Assembly: GCF_000002995.4 (NCBI RefSeq)
Contig: NW_025062285.1
Coordinates: 1 to 64,000, forward strand
Source: Brugia malayi
Taxonomy: Eukaryota; Nematoda; Chromadorea; Rhabditida; Onchocercidae
DNA: 64,000 nt
Direction: 5' to 3'
Made by a program: the position numbers and the translations under genes. Positions 1 to 13,357 of the stretch are shown piece after piece. Every line of letters begins with the position of its first letter. The stretch's first letter is position 1. A model generated the notes under the pieces. It was not told the origin of the DNA. It did not search any database and worked only from the letters and a program-made list of their open reading frames with translations.

Positions 1-3000
1 AAGCCTAAGCATAAGCCTAAGCCTAAGCCTAAGCCTGAAGCCTAAGCCTAAGCCATAAACCTAACCTATAGCCTAAGCCTAAGCTACAGCCTAAGCCTAA
101 CCAAGCCTAAGCCCTGAAGCCTAAGCCTAACCTTAAGCCTAACCTAAGCTAAGCCAAGCCTAAGCCTAAGCCTAAGCCTAAGCTAAGCCTATACGCCTAA
201 GCCTAAAGCCTAAGCTAAGCTAACAAGCCTAAGCCTAAGCCTAAAGCCTAAGCCTAAGCCTAAGCTAAGCCTAACTAGCCTAAGCCTAAGCCTAACCTAA
301 GCCTAAGCCTAAGCCTAAGCCTAAGCCTAAGCCTAAGCCTAAGCCTAAGCCTAAGCTAAGCCTAAGCCTAAGCCTAAGCCTAAGCCTAAGCCTAAGCCTA
401 AGCTAAGCCTAAGCCTAAGCCTAAGCTAAAGCCTAAGCTAAGCCTAAGCCTAAGCCTAAGCCTAAGCCTAAGCCTAAGCCTAAGCCTAAGCCTAAGCCTA
501 AGCCTAAGCCTAAGCCTAAGCCTAAGCCTAAAGCCTAAGCCTAAGCCTAAAGCCTAAGCCTAAGCCTAAGCCTAAGCCTAAGCCTAAGCCTAAGCTATAA
601 GCTAAGCCTAAGCCTAAGCCTAAGCCTAAGCCTAAGCCTAAGCCTAAGCCTAAGCCTAAGCCTAAGCCTAAGCCTAAGCCTAAGCCTAAAGCCTAAGCCT
701 AAGCCCTAAGCCTAACCTAAGCTAAGCCTAACCTAAGCTAAGCCTAAGCCTAAGCCTAAGCCTAAGCCTAAGCCTAAGCCTAGCAAGCCTAAGCCTAAGC
801 CTAAGCCTAAGCCTAAGCCTAAGCCTAAGCCTAAGCCTAAGCTAAGCCTAAGCCTAAGCCTAAGCTAAACCTAAGCCTAAGCCTAAGCCTAAGCCTAAGC
901 CTAAGCCTAAGCCTAAGCCTAAGCCTAAGCCTAAGCCTAAGCCTAAGCCTAAGCCTAAGCCTAAGCCTAAGCCTAAGCCTAAGCCTAAGCCTAAGCCTAA
1001 GCCTAAGCCTAAGCCTAAGCCTAAGCCTAAGCTAAGCCTAAGCCTAAGCCTAAGCCTAAGCCTAAGCTAAGCCTAAGCCTAAGCCTAAGCCTAAGCCTAA
1101 GCCTAAGCCTAAGCCTAAGCCTAAGCCTAAGCCTAAGCCTAAGCCTAAGCCTAAGCCTAAGCCTAAGCCTAAGCCTAAGCCTAAGCCTAAGCCTAAGCCT
1201 AAGCTAAGCCTAAGCCTAAGCCTAAGCCTAAGCCTAAGCCTAAGCCTAAGCCTAAGCCTAAGCCTAAGCCTAAGCCTAAGCCTAAGCTAAGCCTAAGCCT
1301 AACCTAAGCCTAAGCTAAGCCTAACCTAAGCCTAAGCCTAAGCCTAAGCCTAAGCCTAAGCCTAAGCCTAAGCCTAAGCCTAAGCCTAAGCCTAAGCCTA
1401 AGCCTAAGCCTAAGCCTAAGCCTAAGCCTAAGCCTAAGCCTAAGCCTAAGCCTAAGCCTAAGCCTAAGCCAACCTAAGCCTAACCAAGCCTAAGCCTAAG
1501 CCTAAGCCTAAGCCTAAGCCTAAGCCTAAGCTAAGCCTAAGCCTAAGCCTAAGCCTAAGCTAAGCCTAAGCCTAAGCCTAAGCCTAAGCCTAAGCCTAAG
1601 CCTAAGCCTAAGCCTAAGCCTAAAGCCTAAGCCTAAGCCTAAGCCTAAGCCTAAGCCTAAGCCTAAGCCTAAGCCTAAGCCTAAGCCTAAGCCTAAGCCT
1701 AAGCCTAAGCCTAAGCCTAAGCCTAAGCCTAAGCCTAAGCCTAAGCCTAAGCCTAAGCCTAAGCCTAAGCCTAAGCCTAAGCCTAAGCCTAAGCCTAAGC
1801 CTAAGCCTAAGCCTAACTAAGCCTAAGCCTAAGCCTAAGCCTAAGCCTAAAGCCTAAGCCTAAGCCTAAGCCTAAGCCTAAGCCTAAGCCTAAGCCTAAG
1901 GCTAAGCCTAAGCCTAAGCCTAAGGCTAAGCCTAAGCCTAAGCCTAAGCCTAAGCCTAAGCCTAAGCCTAAGCCTAAGCCTAAGCCTAAGCCTAAGCCTA
2001 AGCCTAAGCCTAAGCCTAAAGCCTAAGCCTAAGCCTAAGCCTAAGCCTAAGCCTAAGCCTAAGCTAAGCCTAAGCCTAAGCCTAAGCCTAAGCCTAAGCC
2101 TAAGCCTAAGCCTAAGCCTAAGCCTAAGCCTAAGCCTAAGCTAAGCCTAAGCCTAAGCCTAAGCCTAAGCCTAAGCCTAACTAAGCCTAAGCCTAAGCCT
2201 AAGCCTAAGCCTAAGCCTAAGCCTAAGCACTAAGCCTAAGCCTAAGCCTAAGCCTAAGCCTAAGCCTAAGCCTAAGCCTAAGCCTAAGCCTAAGCCTAAG
2301 CCTAAGCCTAAGCCTAAGCCTAAGCCTAAGCCTAAGCCTAAGCCTAAGCCTAAGCCTAAGCCTAAGCCTAAGCCTAAGCCTAAGCCTAAGCCTAAGCCTA
2401 AGCCTAAGCCTAAGCCTAAGCCTAAGCCTAAGCCTAAGCCTAAAGCTAAGCTAAGCCTAAGCCTAAGCCTAAGCCAAGCCTAAGCCTAAGCCTAAGCCTA
2501 AGCCTAAGCCTAAGCCTAAGCCTAAGCTAAGCCTAAGCCTAAGCCTAAGCCTAAGCCTAAGCCTAAGCCTAAGCCTAAGCCTAAGCTAAGCCTAAGCCTA
2601 AGCCTAAGCCTAAGCTAAGCCTAAGCCTAAGCCTAAGCTAAGCCTAAGCCTAAGCCTAAGCCTAAGCCTAAGCCTAAGCCTAAGCCTAAGCCTAAGCTAA
2701 GCTAAGCCTAAGCCTAAAGCCTAAGCCTAAGCCTAAGCCTAAGCTAAGCCTAAGCCTAAGCCTAAGCCTAAGCCTAAGCCTAAGCCTAAGCCTAAGCCTA
2801 AGCCTAAGCCTAAGCCTAAGCCTAAGCCTAAGCCTAAGCCTAAGCCTAAGCTAAGCCTAAGCCTAAGCCTAAGCCTAAGCCTAAGCCTAAGCCTAAGCCT
2901 AAGCCTAAGCCTAAGCTAAGCTAAGCCTAAGCCTAAGCCTAAGCCTAAGCCTAAGCTAAGCTAAGCCTAAGCCTAAGCCTAAGCCTAAGCCTAAGCCTAA

Positions 3001-6000
3001 GCCTAAGCCTAAGCCTAAGCCTAAGCCTAAGCTAAGCCTAAGCCTAAGCCTAAGCTAAGCTAAGCCTAAGCCTAAGCCTAAGCCTAAGCCTAAGCCTAAG
3101 CCTAAGCCTAAGCCTAAGCCTAAGCCTAAGCCTAAGCCTAAGCCTAAGCCTAAGCCTAAGCCTAAGCCTAAGCCTAAGCCTAAGCCTAAGCCTAAGCCTA
3201 AGCCTAAGCCTAAGCCTAAGCCTAAGCCTAAGCCTAAGCCTAAGCCTAAGCCTAAGCCTAAGCCTAAGCCTAAGCCTAAGCCTAAGCCTAAGCCTAAGCC
3301 TAAGCTAAGCCTAAGCCTAAGCCTCTAAGCCTAAGCCTAAGCCTAAGCCTAAGCCTAAGCCTAAGCCTAAGCCTAAGCCTAAGCCTAAGCCTAAGCCTAA
3401 GCCTAAGCCTAAGCCTAAGCCTAAGCCTAAGCCTAAGCCTAAGCCTAAGCCTAAGCCTAAGCCTAAGCCTAAGCCTAAGCCTAAGCCTAAGCCTAAGCCT
3501 AAGCCTAAGCCTAAGCCTAAGCCTAAGCCTAAGCTAAGCTAAGCCTAAGCCTAAGCCTAAGCCTAAGCCTAAGCTAAGCCTAAGCCTAGCTAAGCCTAAG
3601 CCTAAGCCTAAGCCTAAGCCTAAGCCTAAGCCTAAGCCTAAGCCTAAGCCTAAGCCTAAGCCTAAGCTAAGCCTAAGCCTAAGCCTAAGCCTAAGCCTAA
3701 GCCTAAGCTAAGCTAAGCCTAAGCCTAAGCCTAAGCCTAAGCCTAAGCCTAAGCCTAAGCCTAAGCCTAAGCCTAAGCCTAAGCCTAAGCCTAAGCCTAA
3801 GCCTAAGCCTAAGCCTAAGCCTAAGCCTAAGCCTAAGCCTAAGCCTAAGCCTAAGCCTAAGCCTAAGCCTAAGCCTAAGCCTAAGCCTAAGCCTAAGCCT
3901 AAGCCTAAGCCTAAGCCTAAGCCTAAGCCTAAGCCTAAGCCTAAGCTAGCTAAGCCTAAGCCTAAGCCTAAGCCTAAGCCTAAGCCTAAGCCTAAGCCTA
4001 AGCTAAGCCTAAGCCTAAGCCTAAGCCTAAGCCTAAGCCTAAGCCTAAGCCTAAGCCTAAGCCTAAGCCTAAGCCTAAGCCTAAGCCTAAGCTAAGCCTA
4101 AGCCTAAGCCTAAGCCTAAGCTAAGCCTAAGCCTAAGCCTAAGCCTAAGCCTAAGCCTAAGCTAAGCTAAGCCTAAGCCTAAGCCTAAGCCTAAGCCTAA
4201 GCCTAAGCCTAAGCCTTAAGCCTAAGCCTAAGCCTAAGCCTAAGCCTAAGCCTAAGCCTAAGCCTAAGCCTAAGCCTAAGCCTAAGCCTAAGCTAAGCCT
4301 AAGCCTAAGCCTAAGCCTAAGCCTAAGCCTAAGCCTAAGCCTAAGCCTAAGCCTAAGCCTAAGCCTAAGCCTAAGCCTAAGCCTAAGCCTAAGCCTAAGC
4401 CTAAGCTAAGCCTAAGCCTAAGCCTAAGCCTAAGCCTAAGCCTAAGCCTAAGCCTAAGCCTAAGCCTAAGCCTAAGCCTAAGCCTAAGCCTAAGCCTAAG
4501 CCTAAGCCTAAGCCTAAAGCCTAAGCCTAAGCTAAGCCTAAGCCTAAGCCTAAGCCTAAGCCTAAGCCTAAGCCTAAGCCTAAGCTAAGCCTAAGCCTAA
4601 GCCTAAGCCTAAGCTAAGCCTAAGCCTAAAGCCTAAGCCTAAGCCTAAGCCTAAGCCTAAGCCTAAGCCTAAGCCTAAGCCTAAGCCTAAGCCTAAGCCT
4701 AAGCCTAAGCCTAAGCCTAAGCCTAAGCCTAAGCCTAAGGCTAAGCCTAAGCCTAAGCCTAAGCCTAAGCCTAAGCCTAAGCCTAAGCCTAAGCCTAAGC
4801 CTAAGCCTAAGCCTAAGCCTAAGCCTAAGCCTAAGCCTAAGCCTAAAGCCTAAGCCTAAGCCTAAGCCTAAGCCTAAGCCTAAGCCTAAGCCTAAGCCTA
4901 AGCCTAAGCCTAAGCTAAGCTAAGCCTAAGCCTAAGCCTAAGCCTAAGCCTAAGCCTAAGCCTAAGCCTAAGCCTAAGCCTAAGCCTAAGCCTAAGCTAA
5001 GCTAAGCCTAAGCCTAAGCCTAAGCCTAAGCCTAAGCCTAAGCCTAAGCCTAAGCCTAAGCCTAAGCCTAAGCCTAAGCCTAAGCCTAAGCCTAAGCCTA
5101 AGCCTAAGCCTAAGCCTAAGCCTAAGCCTAAGCCTAAGCCTAAGCCTAAGCCTAAGCCTAAGCCTAAGCCTAAGCCTAAAGCCTAAGCCTAAGCCTAAGC
5201 CTAAGCCTAAGCCTAAGCCTAAGCCTAAGCCTAAGCCTAAGCCTAAGCCTAAGCCTAAGCCTAAGCCTAAGCCTAAGCCTAAAGCCTAAGCCTAAGCCTA
5301 AGCCTAAGCCTAAGCCTAAGCCTAAGCCTAAGCCTAAGCCTAAGCCTAAGCCTAAGCCTAAGCCTAAGCCTAAGCCTAAGCCTAAGCCTAAGCCTAAGCC
5401 TAAGCCTAAGCCTAAGCCTAAGCCTAAGCCTTAAGCCTAAGCCTAAGCCTAAGCCTAAGCCTAAGCCTAAGCCTAAGCCTAAGCCTAAGCCTAAGCCTAA
5501 GCCTAAGCCTAAGCCTAAGCCTAAGCCTAAGCCTAAGCCTAAGCCTAAGCCTAAGCCTAAGCCTAAGCCTAAGCCTAAAGCCTAAGCCTAAGCCTAAGCC
5601 TAAGCCTAAGCCTAAGCCTAAGCCTAAGCCTAAGCCTAAGCCTAAGCCTAAGCCTAAGCCTAAGCCTAAGCCTAAGCCTAAGCCTAAGCCTAAGCCTAAG
5701 CCTAAGCCTAAGCCTAAGCCTAAGCCTAAGCCTAAGCCTAAGCCTAAGCCTAAGCCTAAGCCTAAGCCTAAGCCTAAGCCTAAGCCTAAGCCTAAGCCTA
5801 AGCCTAAGCCTAAGCCTAAGCCTAAGCCTAAGCCTAAGCCTAAGCCTAAGCCTAAGCCTAAGCCTAAGCCTAAGCCTAAGCCTAAGCCTAAGCCTAAGCC
5901 TAAGCCTAAGCCTAAGCCTAAGCCTAAGCCTAAGCCTAAGCCTAAGCCTAAGCCTAAGCCTAAGCCTAAGCCTAAGCCTAAGCCTAAGCCTAAGCCTAAG

Positions 6001-9000
6001 CCTAAGCCTAAGCCTAAGCCTAAGCCTAAGCCTAAGCCTAAGCCTAAGCCTAAGCCTAAGCCTAAGCCTAAGCCTAAGCCTAAGCCTAAGCCTAAGCCTA
6101 AGCCTAAGCCTAAGCCTAAGCCTAAGCCTAAGCCTAAGCCTAAGCCTAAGCCTAAGCCTAAGCCTAAGCCTAAGCCTAAGCCTAAGCCTAAGCCTAAGCC
6201 TAAGCCTAAGCCTAAGCCTAAGCCTAAGCCTAAGCCTAAGCCTAAGCCTTAAGCCTAAGCCTAAGCCTAAGCCTAAGCCTAAGCCTAAGCCTAAGCCTAA
6301 GCCTAAGCCTAAGCCTAAGCCTAAGCCTAAGCCTAAGCCTAAGCCTAAGCCTAAGCCTAAGCCTAAGCCTAAGCCTAAGCCTAAGCCTAAGCCTAAGCCT
6401 AAGCCTAAGCCTAAGCCTAAGCCTAAGCCTAAGCCTAAGCCTAAGCCTAAGCCTAAGCCTAAGCCTAAGCCTAAGCCTAAGCCTAAGCCTAAGCCTAAGC
6501 CTAAGCCTAAGCCTAAGCCTAAGCCTAAGCCTAAGCCTAAGCCTAAGCCTAAGCCTAAGCCTAAGCCTAAGCCTAAGCCTAAGCCTAAGCCTAAGCCTAA
6601 GCCTAAGCCTAAGCCTAAGCCTAAGCCTAAGCCTAAGCCTAAGCCTAAGCCTAAGCCTAAGCCTAAGCCTAAGCCTAAGCCTAAGCCTAAGCCTAAGCCT
6701 AAGCCTAAGCCTAAGCCTAAGCCTAAGCCTAAGCCTAAGCCTAAGCCTAAGCCTAAGCCTAAGCCTAAGCCTAAGCCTAAGCCTAAGCCTAAGCTAAGCC
6801 TAAGCCTAAGCCTAAGCCTAAGCCTAAGCCTAAGCCTAAGCCTAAGCCTAAGCCTAAGCCTAAGCCTAAGCCTAAGCCTAAGCCTAAGCCTAAGCCTAAG
6901 CCTAAGCCTAAGCCTAAGCCTAAGCCTAAGCCTAAGCCTAAGCCTAAGCCTAAGCCTAAGCCTAAGCCTAAGCCTAAGCCTAAGCCTAAGCCTAAGCCTA
7001 AGCCTAAGCCTAAGCCTAAGCCTAAGCCTAAGCCTAAGCCTAAGCCTAAGCCTAAGCCTAAGCCTAAGCCTAAGCCTAAGCCTAAGCCTAAGCCTAAGCC
7101 TAAGCCTAAGCCTAAGCCTAAGCCTAAGCCTAAGCCTAAGCCTAAGCCTAAGCCTAAGCCTAAGCCTAAGCCTAAGCCTAAGCCTAAGCCTAAGCCTAAG
7201 CCTAAGCCTAAGCCTAAGCCTAGCCTAAGCCTAAGCCTAAGCCTAAGCCTAAGCCTAAGCCTAAGCCTAAGCCTAAGCCTAAGCCTAAGCCTAAGCCTAA
7301 GCTAAGCCTAAGCCTAAGCCTAAGCCTAAGCCTAAGCCTAAGCCTAAGCCTAAGCCTAAGCCTAAGCCTAAGCCTAAGCCTAAGCCTAAGCCTAAGCCTA
7401 AGCCTAAGCTAAGCCTAAGCCTAAGCCTAAGCCTAGCCTAAGCCTAAGCCTAAGCCTAAGCCTAAGCCTAAGCCTAAGCCTAAGCCTAAGCCTAAGCTAA
7501 GCCTAAGCCTAAGCCTAAGCCTAAGCCTAAGCCTAAGCCTAAAGCCTAAGCCTAAGCCTAAGCCTAAGCCTAAGCCTAAGCCTAAGCCTAAGCCTAAGCC
7601 TAAGCCTAAGCCTAAGCTAAGCTAAGCCTAAGCCTAAGCCTAAGCCTAAGCCTAAGCCTAAGCCTAAGCCTAAGCCTAAGCCTAAGCCTAAGCCTAAGCC
7701 TAAGCCTAAGCCTAAGCCTAAGCCTAAGCCTAAGCCTAAGCCTAAGCCTAAGCCTAAGCCTAAGCCTAAGCCTAAGCCTAAGCCTAAGCCTAAGCCTAAG
7801 CCTAAGCCTAAGCCTAAGCCTAAGCCTAAGCCTAAGCCTAAGCCTAAGCCTAAGCCTAAGCCTAAGCCTAAGCCTAAGCCTAAGCCTAAGCCTAAGCCTA
7901 AGCCTAAGCCTAAGCCTAAGCCTAAGCCTAAGCCTAAGCCTAAAGCCTAAGCCTAAGCCTAAGCCTAAGCCTAAGCCTAAGCCTAAGCCTAAGCCTAAGC
8001 CTAAGCCTAAGCCTAAGCCTAAGCCTAAGCTAAGCCTAAGCCTAAGCCTAAGCCTAAGCCTAAGCCTAAGCCTATAAGCCTAAGCCTAAGCCTAAGCCTA
8101 AGCCTAAGCCTAAGCCTAAGCCTAAGCCTAAGCCTAAGCCTAAGCCTAAGCCTAAGCCTAAGCCTAAGCCTAAGCCTAAGCCTAAGCCTAAGCCTAAGCC
8201 TAAGCCTAAGCCTAAGCCTAAGCCTAAGCCTAAGCCTAAGCCTAAGCCTAAGCCTAAGCCTAAGCCTAAGCCTAAGCCTAAGCCTAAGCCTAAGCCTAAG
8301 CCTAAGCCTAAGCCTAAGCCTAAGCCTAAGCCTAAGCCTAAGCTAAGCCTAAGCCTAAGCTAAGCCTAAGCCTAAGCCTAAGCTAAGCCTAAGCCTAAGC
8401 CTAAGCCTAAGCCTAAGCCTAAGCCTAAGCCTAAGCCTAAGCCTAAGGCTAAGCCTAAGCCTAAGCCTAAGCCTAAGCCTAAGCCTAAGCCTAAGCCTAA
8501 GCCTAAGCCTAAGCCTAAGCCTAAGCCTAAGCCTAAGCCTAAGCCTAAGCCTAAGCCTAAGCCTAAGCCTAAGCCTAAGCCTAAGCCTAAGCCTAAGCCT
8601 AAGCCTAAGCCTAAGCCTAAGCCTAAGCCTAAGCCTAAGCCTAAGCCTAAGCCTAAGCCTAAGCCTAAGCCTAAGCCTAAGCCTAAGCCTAAGCCTAAGC
8701 CTAAGCCTAAGCCTAAGCCTAAGCCTAAGCCTAAGCCTAAGCCTAAGCCTAAGCCTAAGCCTAAGCCTAAAGCCTAAGCCTAAGCCTAAGCCTAAGCCTA
8801 AGCCTAAGCCTAAGCCTAAGCCTAAGCCTAAGCCTAAGCCTAAGCCTAAGCCTAAGCCTAAGCCTAAGCCTAAGCCTAAGCCTAAGCCTAAGCCTAAGCC
8901 TAAGCCTAAGCCTAAGCCTAAGCCTAAGCCTAAGCCTAAGCCTAAGCCTAAGCCTAAGCCTAAGCCTAAGCCTAAGCCTAAGCCTAAGCCTAAGCCTAAG

Positions 9001-11333
9001 CCTAAGCCTAAGCCTAAGCCTAAGCCTAAGCCTAAGCCTAAGCCTAAGCCTAAGCCTAAGCCTAAGCCTAAGCCTAAGCCTAAGCCTAAGCCTAAGCCTA
9101 AGCCTAAGCCTAAGCCTAAGGCCTAAGCCTAAGCCTAAGCCTAAGCCTAAGCCTAAGCCTAAGCCTAAGCCTAAGCCTAAGCCTAAGCCTAAGCCTAAGC
9201 CTAAGCCTAAGCCTAAGCCTAAGCCTAAGCCTAAGCCTAAGCCTAAAGCCTAAGCCTAAGCCTAAGCCTAAGCCTAAGCCTAAGCCTAAGCCTAAGCCTA
9301 AGCCTAAGCCTAAGCCTAAGCCTAAGCCTAAGCCTAAGCCTAAGCCTAAGCCTAAGCCTAAGCCTAAGCCTAAGCCTAAGCCTAAGCCTAAGCCTAAGCC
9401 TAAGCCTAGCCTAAGCCTAAGCCTAAGCCTAAGCCTAAGCCTAAGCCTAAGCCTAAGCCTAAGCCTAAGCCTAAGCCTAAGCCTAAGCCTAAGCCTAAGC
9501 CTAAGCCTAAGCCTAAGCCTAAGCCTAAGCCTAAGCCTAAGCCTAAGCCTAAGCCTAAGCCTAAGCCTAAGCCTAAGCCTAAGCCTAAGCCTAAGCCTAA
9601 GCCTAAGCCTAAGCCTAAGCCTAAGCCTAAGCCTAAGCCTAAGCCTAAGCCTAAGCCTAAGCCTAAGCCTAAGCCTAAGCCTAAGCCTAAGCCTAAGCCT
9701 AAGCCTAAGCCTAAGCCTAAGCCTAAGCCTAAGCCTAAGCCTAAGCCTAAGCCTAAGCCTAAGCCTAAGCCTAAGCCTAAGCCTAAGCCTAAGCCTAAGC
9801 CTAAGCCTAAGCCTAAGCCTAAGCCTAAGCCTAAGCCTAAGCCTAAGCCTAAGCCTAAGCCTAAGCCTAAGCCTAAGCCTAAGCCTAAGCCTAAGCCTAA
9901 GCCTAAGCCTAAGCCTAAGCCTAAGCCTAAGCCTAAGCCTAAGCCTAAGCCTAAGCCTAAGCCTAAGCCTAAGCCTAAGCCTAAGCCTAAGCCTAAGCCT
10001 AAGCCTAAGCCTAAGCCTAAGCCTAAGCCTAAGCCTAAGCCTAAGCCTAAGCCTAAGCCTAAGCCTAAGCCTAAGCCTAAGCCTAAGCCTAAGCCTAAGC
10101 CTAAGCCTAAGCCTAAGCCTAAGCCTAAGCCTAAGCCTAAGCCTAAGCCTAAGCCTAAGCCTAAGCCTAAGCCTAAGCCTAAGCCTAAGCCTAAGCCTAA
10201 GCCTAAGCCTAAGCCTAAGCCTAAGCCTAAGCCTAAGCCTAAGCCTAAGCCTAAGCCTAAGCCTAAGCCTAAGCCTAAGCCTAAGCCTAAGCCTAAGCCT
10301 AAGCCTAAGCCTAAGCCTAAGCTAAGCCTAAGCCTAAGCCTAAGCCTAAGCCTAAGCCTAAGCCTAAGCCTAAGCCTAAGCCTAAGCCTAAGCCTAAGCC
10401 TAAGCCTAAGCCTAAGCCTAAGCCTAAGCCTAAGCCTAAGCCTAAGCCTAAGCCTAAGCCTAAGCCTAAGCCTAAGCCTAAGCCTAAGCCTAAGCCTAAG
10501 CCTAAGCCTAAGCCTAAGCCTAAGCCTAAGCCTAAGCCTAAGCCTAAGCCTAAGCCTAAGCCTAAGCCTAAGCCTAAGCCTAAGCCTAAGCCTAAGCCTA
10601 AGCCTAAGCCTAAGCCTAAGCCTAAGCCTAAGCCTAAGCCTAAGCCTAAGCCTAAGCCTAAGCCTAAGCCTAAGCCTAAGCCTAAGCCTAAGCCTAAGCC
10701 TAAGCCTAAGCCTAAGCCTAAGCCTAAGCCTAAGCCTAAGCCTAAGCCTAAGCCTAAGCCTAAGCCTAAGCCTAAGCCTAAGCCTAAGCCTAAGCCTAAG
10801 CCTAAGCCTAAGCCTAAGCCTAAGCCTAAGCCTAAGCCTAAGCCTAAGCCTAAGCCTAAGCCTAAGCCTAAGCCTAAGCCTAAGCCTAAGCCTAAGCCTA
10901 AGCCTAAGCTAAGCCTAAGCCTAAGCCTAAGCCTAAGCCTAAGCCTAAGCCTAAGCCTAAGCCTAAGCCTAAGCCTAAGCCTAAGCCTAAGCCTAAGCCT
11001 AAGCCTAAGCCTAAGCCTAAGCCTAAGCCTAAGCCTAAGCCTAAGCCTAAGCCTAAGCCTAAGCCTAAGCCTAAGCCTAAGCCTAAGCCTAAGCCTAAGC
11101 CTAAGCCTAAGCCTAAGCCTAAGCCTAAGCCTAAGCCTAAGCCTAAGCCTAAGCCTAAGCCTAAGCCTAAGCCTAAGCCTAAGCCTAAGCCTAAGCCTAA
11201 GCCTAAGCCTAAGCCTAAGCCTAAGCCTAAGCCTAAGCCTAAGCCTAAGCCTAAGCCTAAGCCTAAGCCTAAGCCTAAGCCTAAGCCTAAGCCTAAGCCT
11301 AAGCCTAAGCTAAGCCTAAGCCTAAGCCTAAGC
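1..11333. repeat. Telomere, nematode (TTAGGC)n
   Basis: Nearly 11.3 kb of GCCTAA repeats, roughly 1,900 copies, which is the C-rich strand of the nematode telomere repeat. A C-rich left end means base 1 is the chromosome tip, with the G-rich 3' strand running leftward on the opposite strand. Copies are very regular from about 8.5 to 11.3 kb. Toward the tip they carry increasing single-base losses and gains (CTAAG lacking one C, TAAAG with an extra A), and the first 300 bases are the worst. The tract stops at 11333, where it meets the satellite array at the same base at which the array's own interstitial telomeric tracts stop. It encodes nothing; a long Leu-Gly open frame on the minus strand is the repeat itself translated. 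Confidence 0.98.
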
Positions 11334-13357
11334 ATTATTTTATTATTTAAGATGTCAAATGACAACAATGTATGTGACCAGTTCCTGCACTATGCGTATA
11401 TAATAATCAATTTTTTTTTTTATTAAATGATATTTTTTAATACTTTTAACATCCTTTGAAATTAAATTTTGATAATAGTAGGACTTCTTACCTAGTTTAG
11501 TATGCAAAACACCCGTACAAATTATGGGATTTTTATAAATGTATTATTTAAATTTGAAATATAAATTAATTTTAATCGTAAGAATGAATTAAAATCGTGA
11601 AAAATTAAAAATTTAATTAATTTTGCTAATAAAATATTGATTAAAACTTAATTTCTAAAGTTTATTTTATTATTTTTGCTTGTCAAATGACCACGGTGTG
11701 TGTGACCAGTACCTTGCAACGCATAAAATTCAATCAATTAAGTACAAAATATCTATTTCTTTAATGATTTGAGATTTTTTAATACTTTAAATTTAATTAA
11801 AATTAGTTTTTGATGATTTGATATTATTTAATATCTTAACATTTTAATGATTTGATATTATTTAATATTTTAACATTTAATTAAGATTAAATTTGATAAT
11901 AACAGGGTTTATTTTCCAGTTTATCATGCAAAAATTCTTACAAATTATAGGATTTTCATAAAAATCAATTTTAAATTTAAATTAAAAATTAGCATTAATT
12001 GTAAAAATGAATTAGATCTATGACTAATTAAAAATTTTATTATTTTCACGAGTGAAATTTTAATTCAAAACTCAATTCTTAAAGTTTATTTAATTATTTA
12101 TGCTGATCAAATGACCACAATGTATGTGACCAGTACCTGTACAATGCAAACAAATTAATCAATTAAGTTCAAATTATCTAATTTTTTAAATGATTCGATT
12201 TTTTTTAATATTTCAACATTTAATCAAAATGATTCTTTGATATTGCTAGAATTTATTTTATAGTTTAATATACAAAATCCTAACAAATTATTGAATTTTC
12301 ATAAAATTTGAAATAAGAATTGATTTCAATTGTAAGAATGAATCAAAACCGTGATAAATTAAAAATTTTAGTTAATTTTGCCTATCAAATATTAATTAAA
12401 ACTTAATTATTAAAGTTTATTTTATTATTAATGTTTGTCAAATGACCACACCGTAAATAACTAGTACTATGGAACGCTTATAAATTAATCAGTTAAGCTC
12501 AAATTATCTATTTTTTTTTTTTTAAACAATTGATATTTATAATATTTTAACATTTAATTAAAATAAATTTTGACAACACAGGGATTCATTTTACTTTTTA
12601 ATATACAAAACTCTAATAAATCATTAAATTTTCACAGAATTTGATATTTAAATTTGAAATAAAAATTAATTTGAATTGTAAGGATGAATTAAAACCGTGA
12701 TAAATTAAAAATTTAATCAATTTCGCTAGTCGAATATTGATTGAAACTTAATTTTTAAAGTTTATTTAGTTATTTATGCTGATCAAATGAGCAACCGTAG
12801 ATGACCAGTACCTGTGCAATGCATACAAATTAATCAATTAAGCTCAAAATATCTAACTTTTTTTAATGAATAATATATTTTTTAACAGTTTTAACATTTA
12901 ATTAAAGTAAAATTTGATATTACTAGAAATTATAGAAAAAAGTCTAATATACAAAAAAGGTTTTGATTCATTGCAAATCATAAAACTTTCATAAAATTCT
13001 ATCTTAAGCTTTCAAACAAAAATTAATTTTAGCTGCAGAAATGAATTAAATCTACGACAAATTAAAAATCTTATTAATATCACTTCTCGAATATTAAAAA
13101 AGACATAGTTATTAAAGTTTATTTTCTTATTTATGTTGTCAATTGACCACACCGTAAATGACCAGTACCTATGAAATGCACACAAATTAATCAATTAAGT
13201 TCGAAATATCTAACTTTTTTTAATGAATTGCTATTTTTTAATAGTTTCAACATTTAATTAAAATCAAAATTGAGAAAACTAGAAATTATTTTCCCGTTTA
13301 ATATACAAAAACTCTTGCAAATTATAAAATTTTCACCAAAATTGATTTTTAGATTTG

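Noticed and set aside
10904..11368. 154-codon minus-strand open frame of Leu-Gly repeats
   Set aside because: It is the telomere repeat translated (TTAGGC read twice gives Leu-Gly); the start lies in the satellite. No gene.
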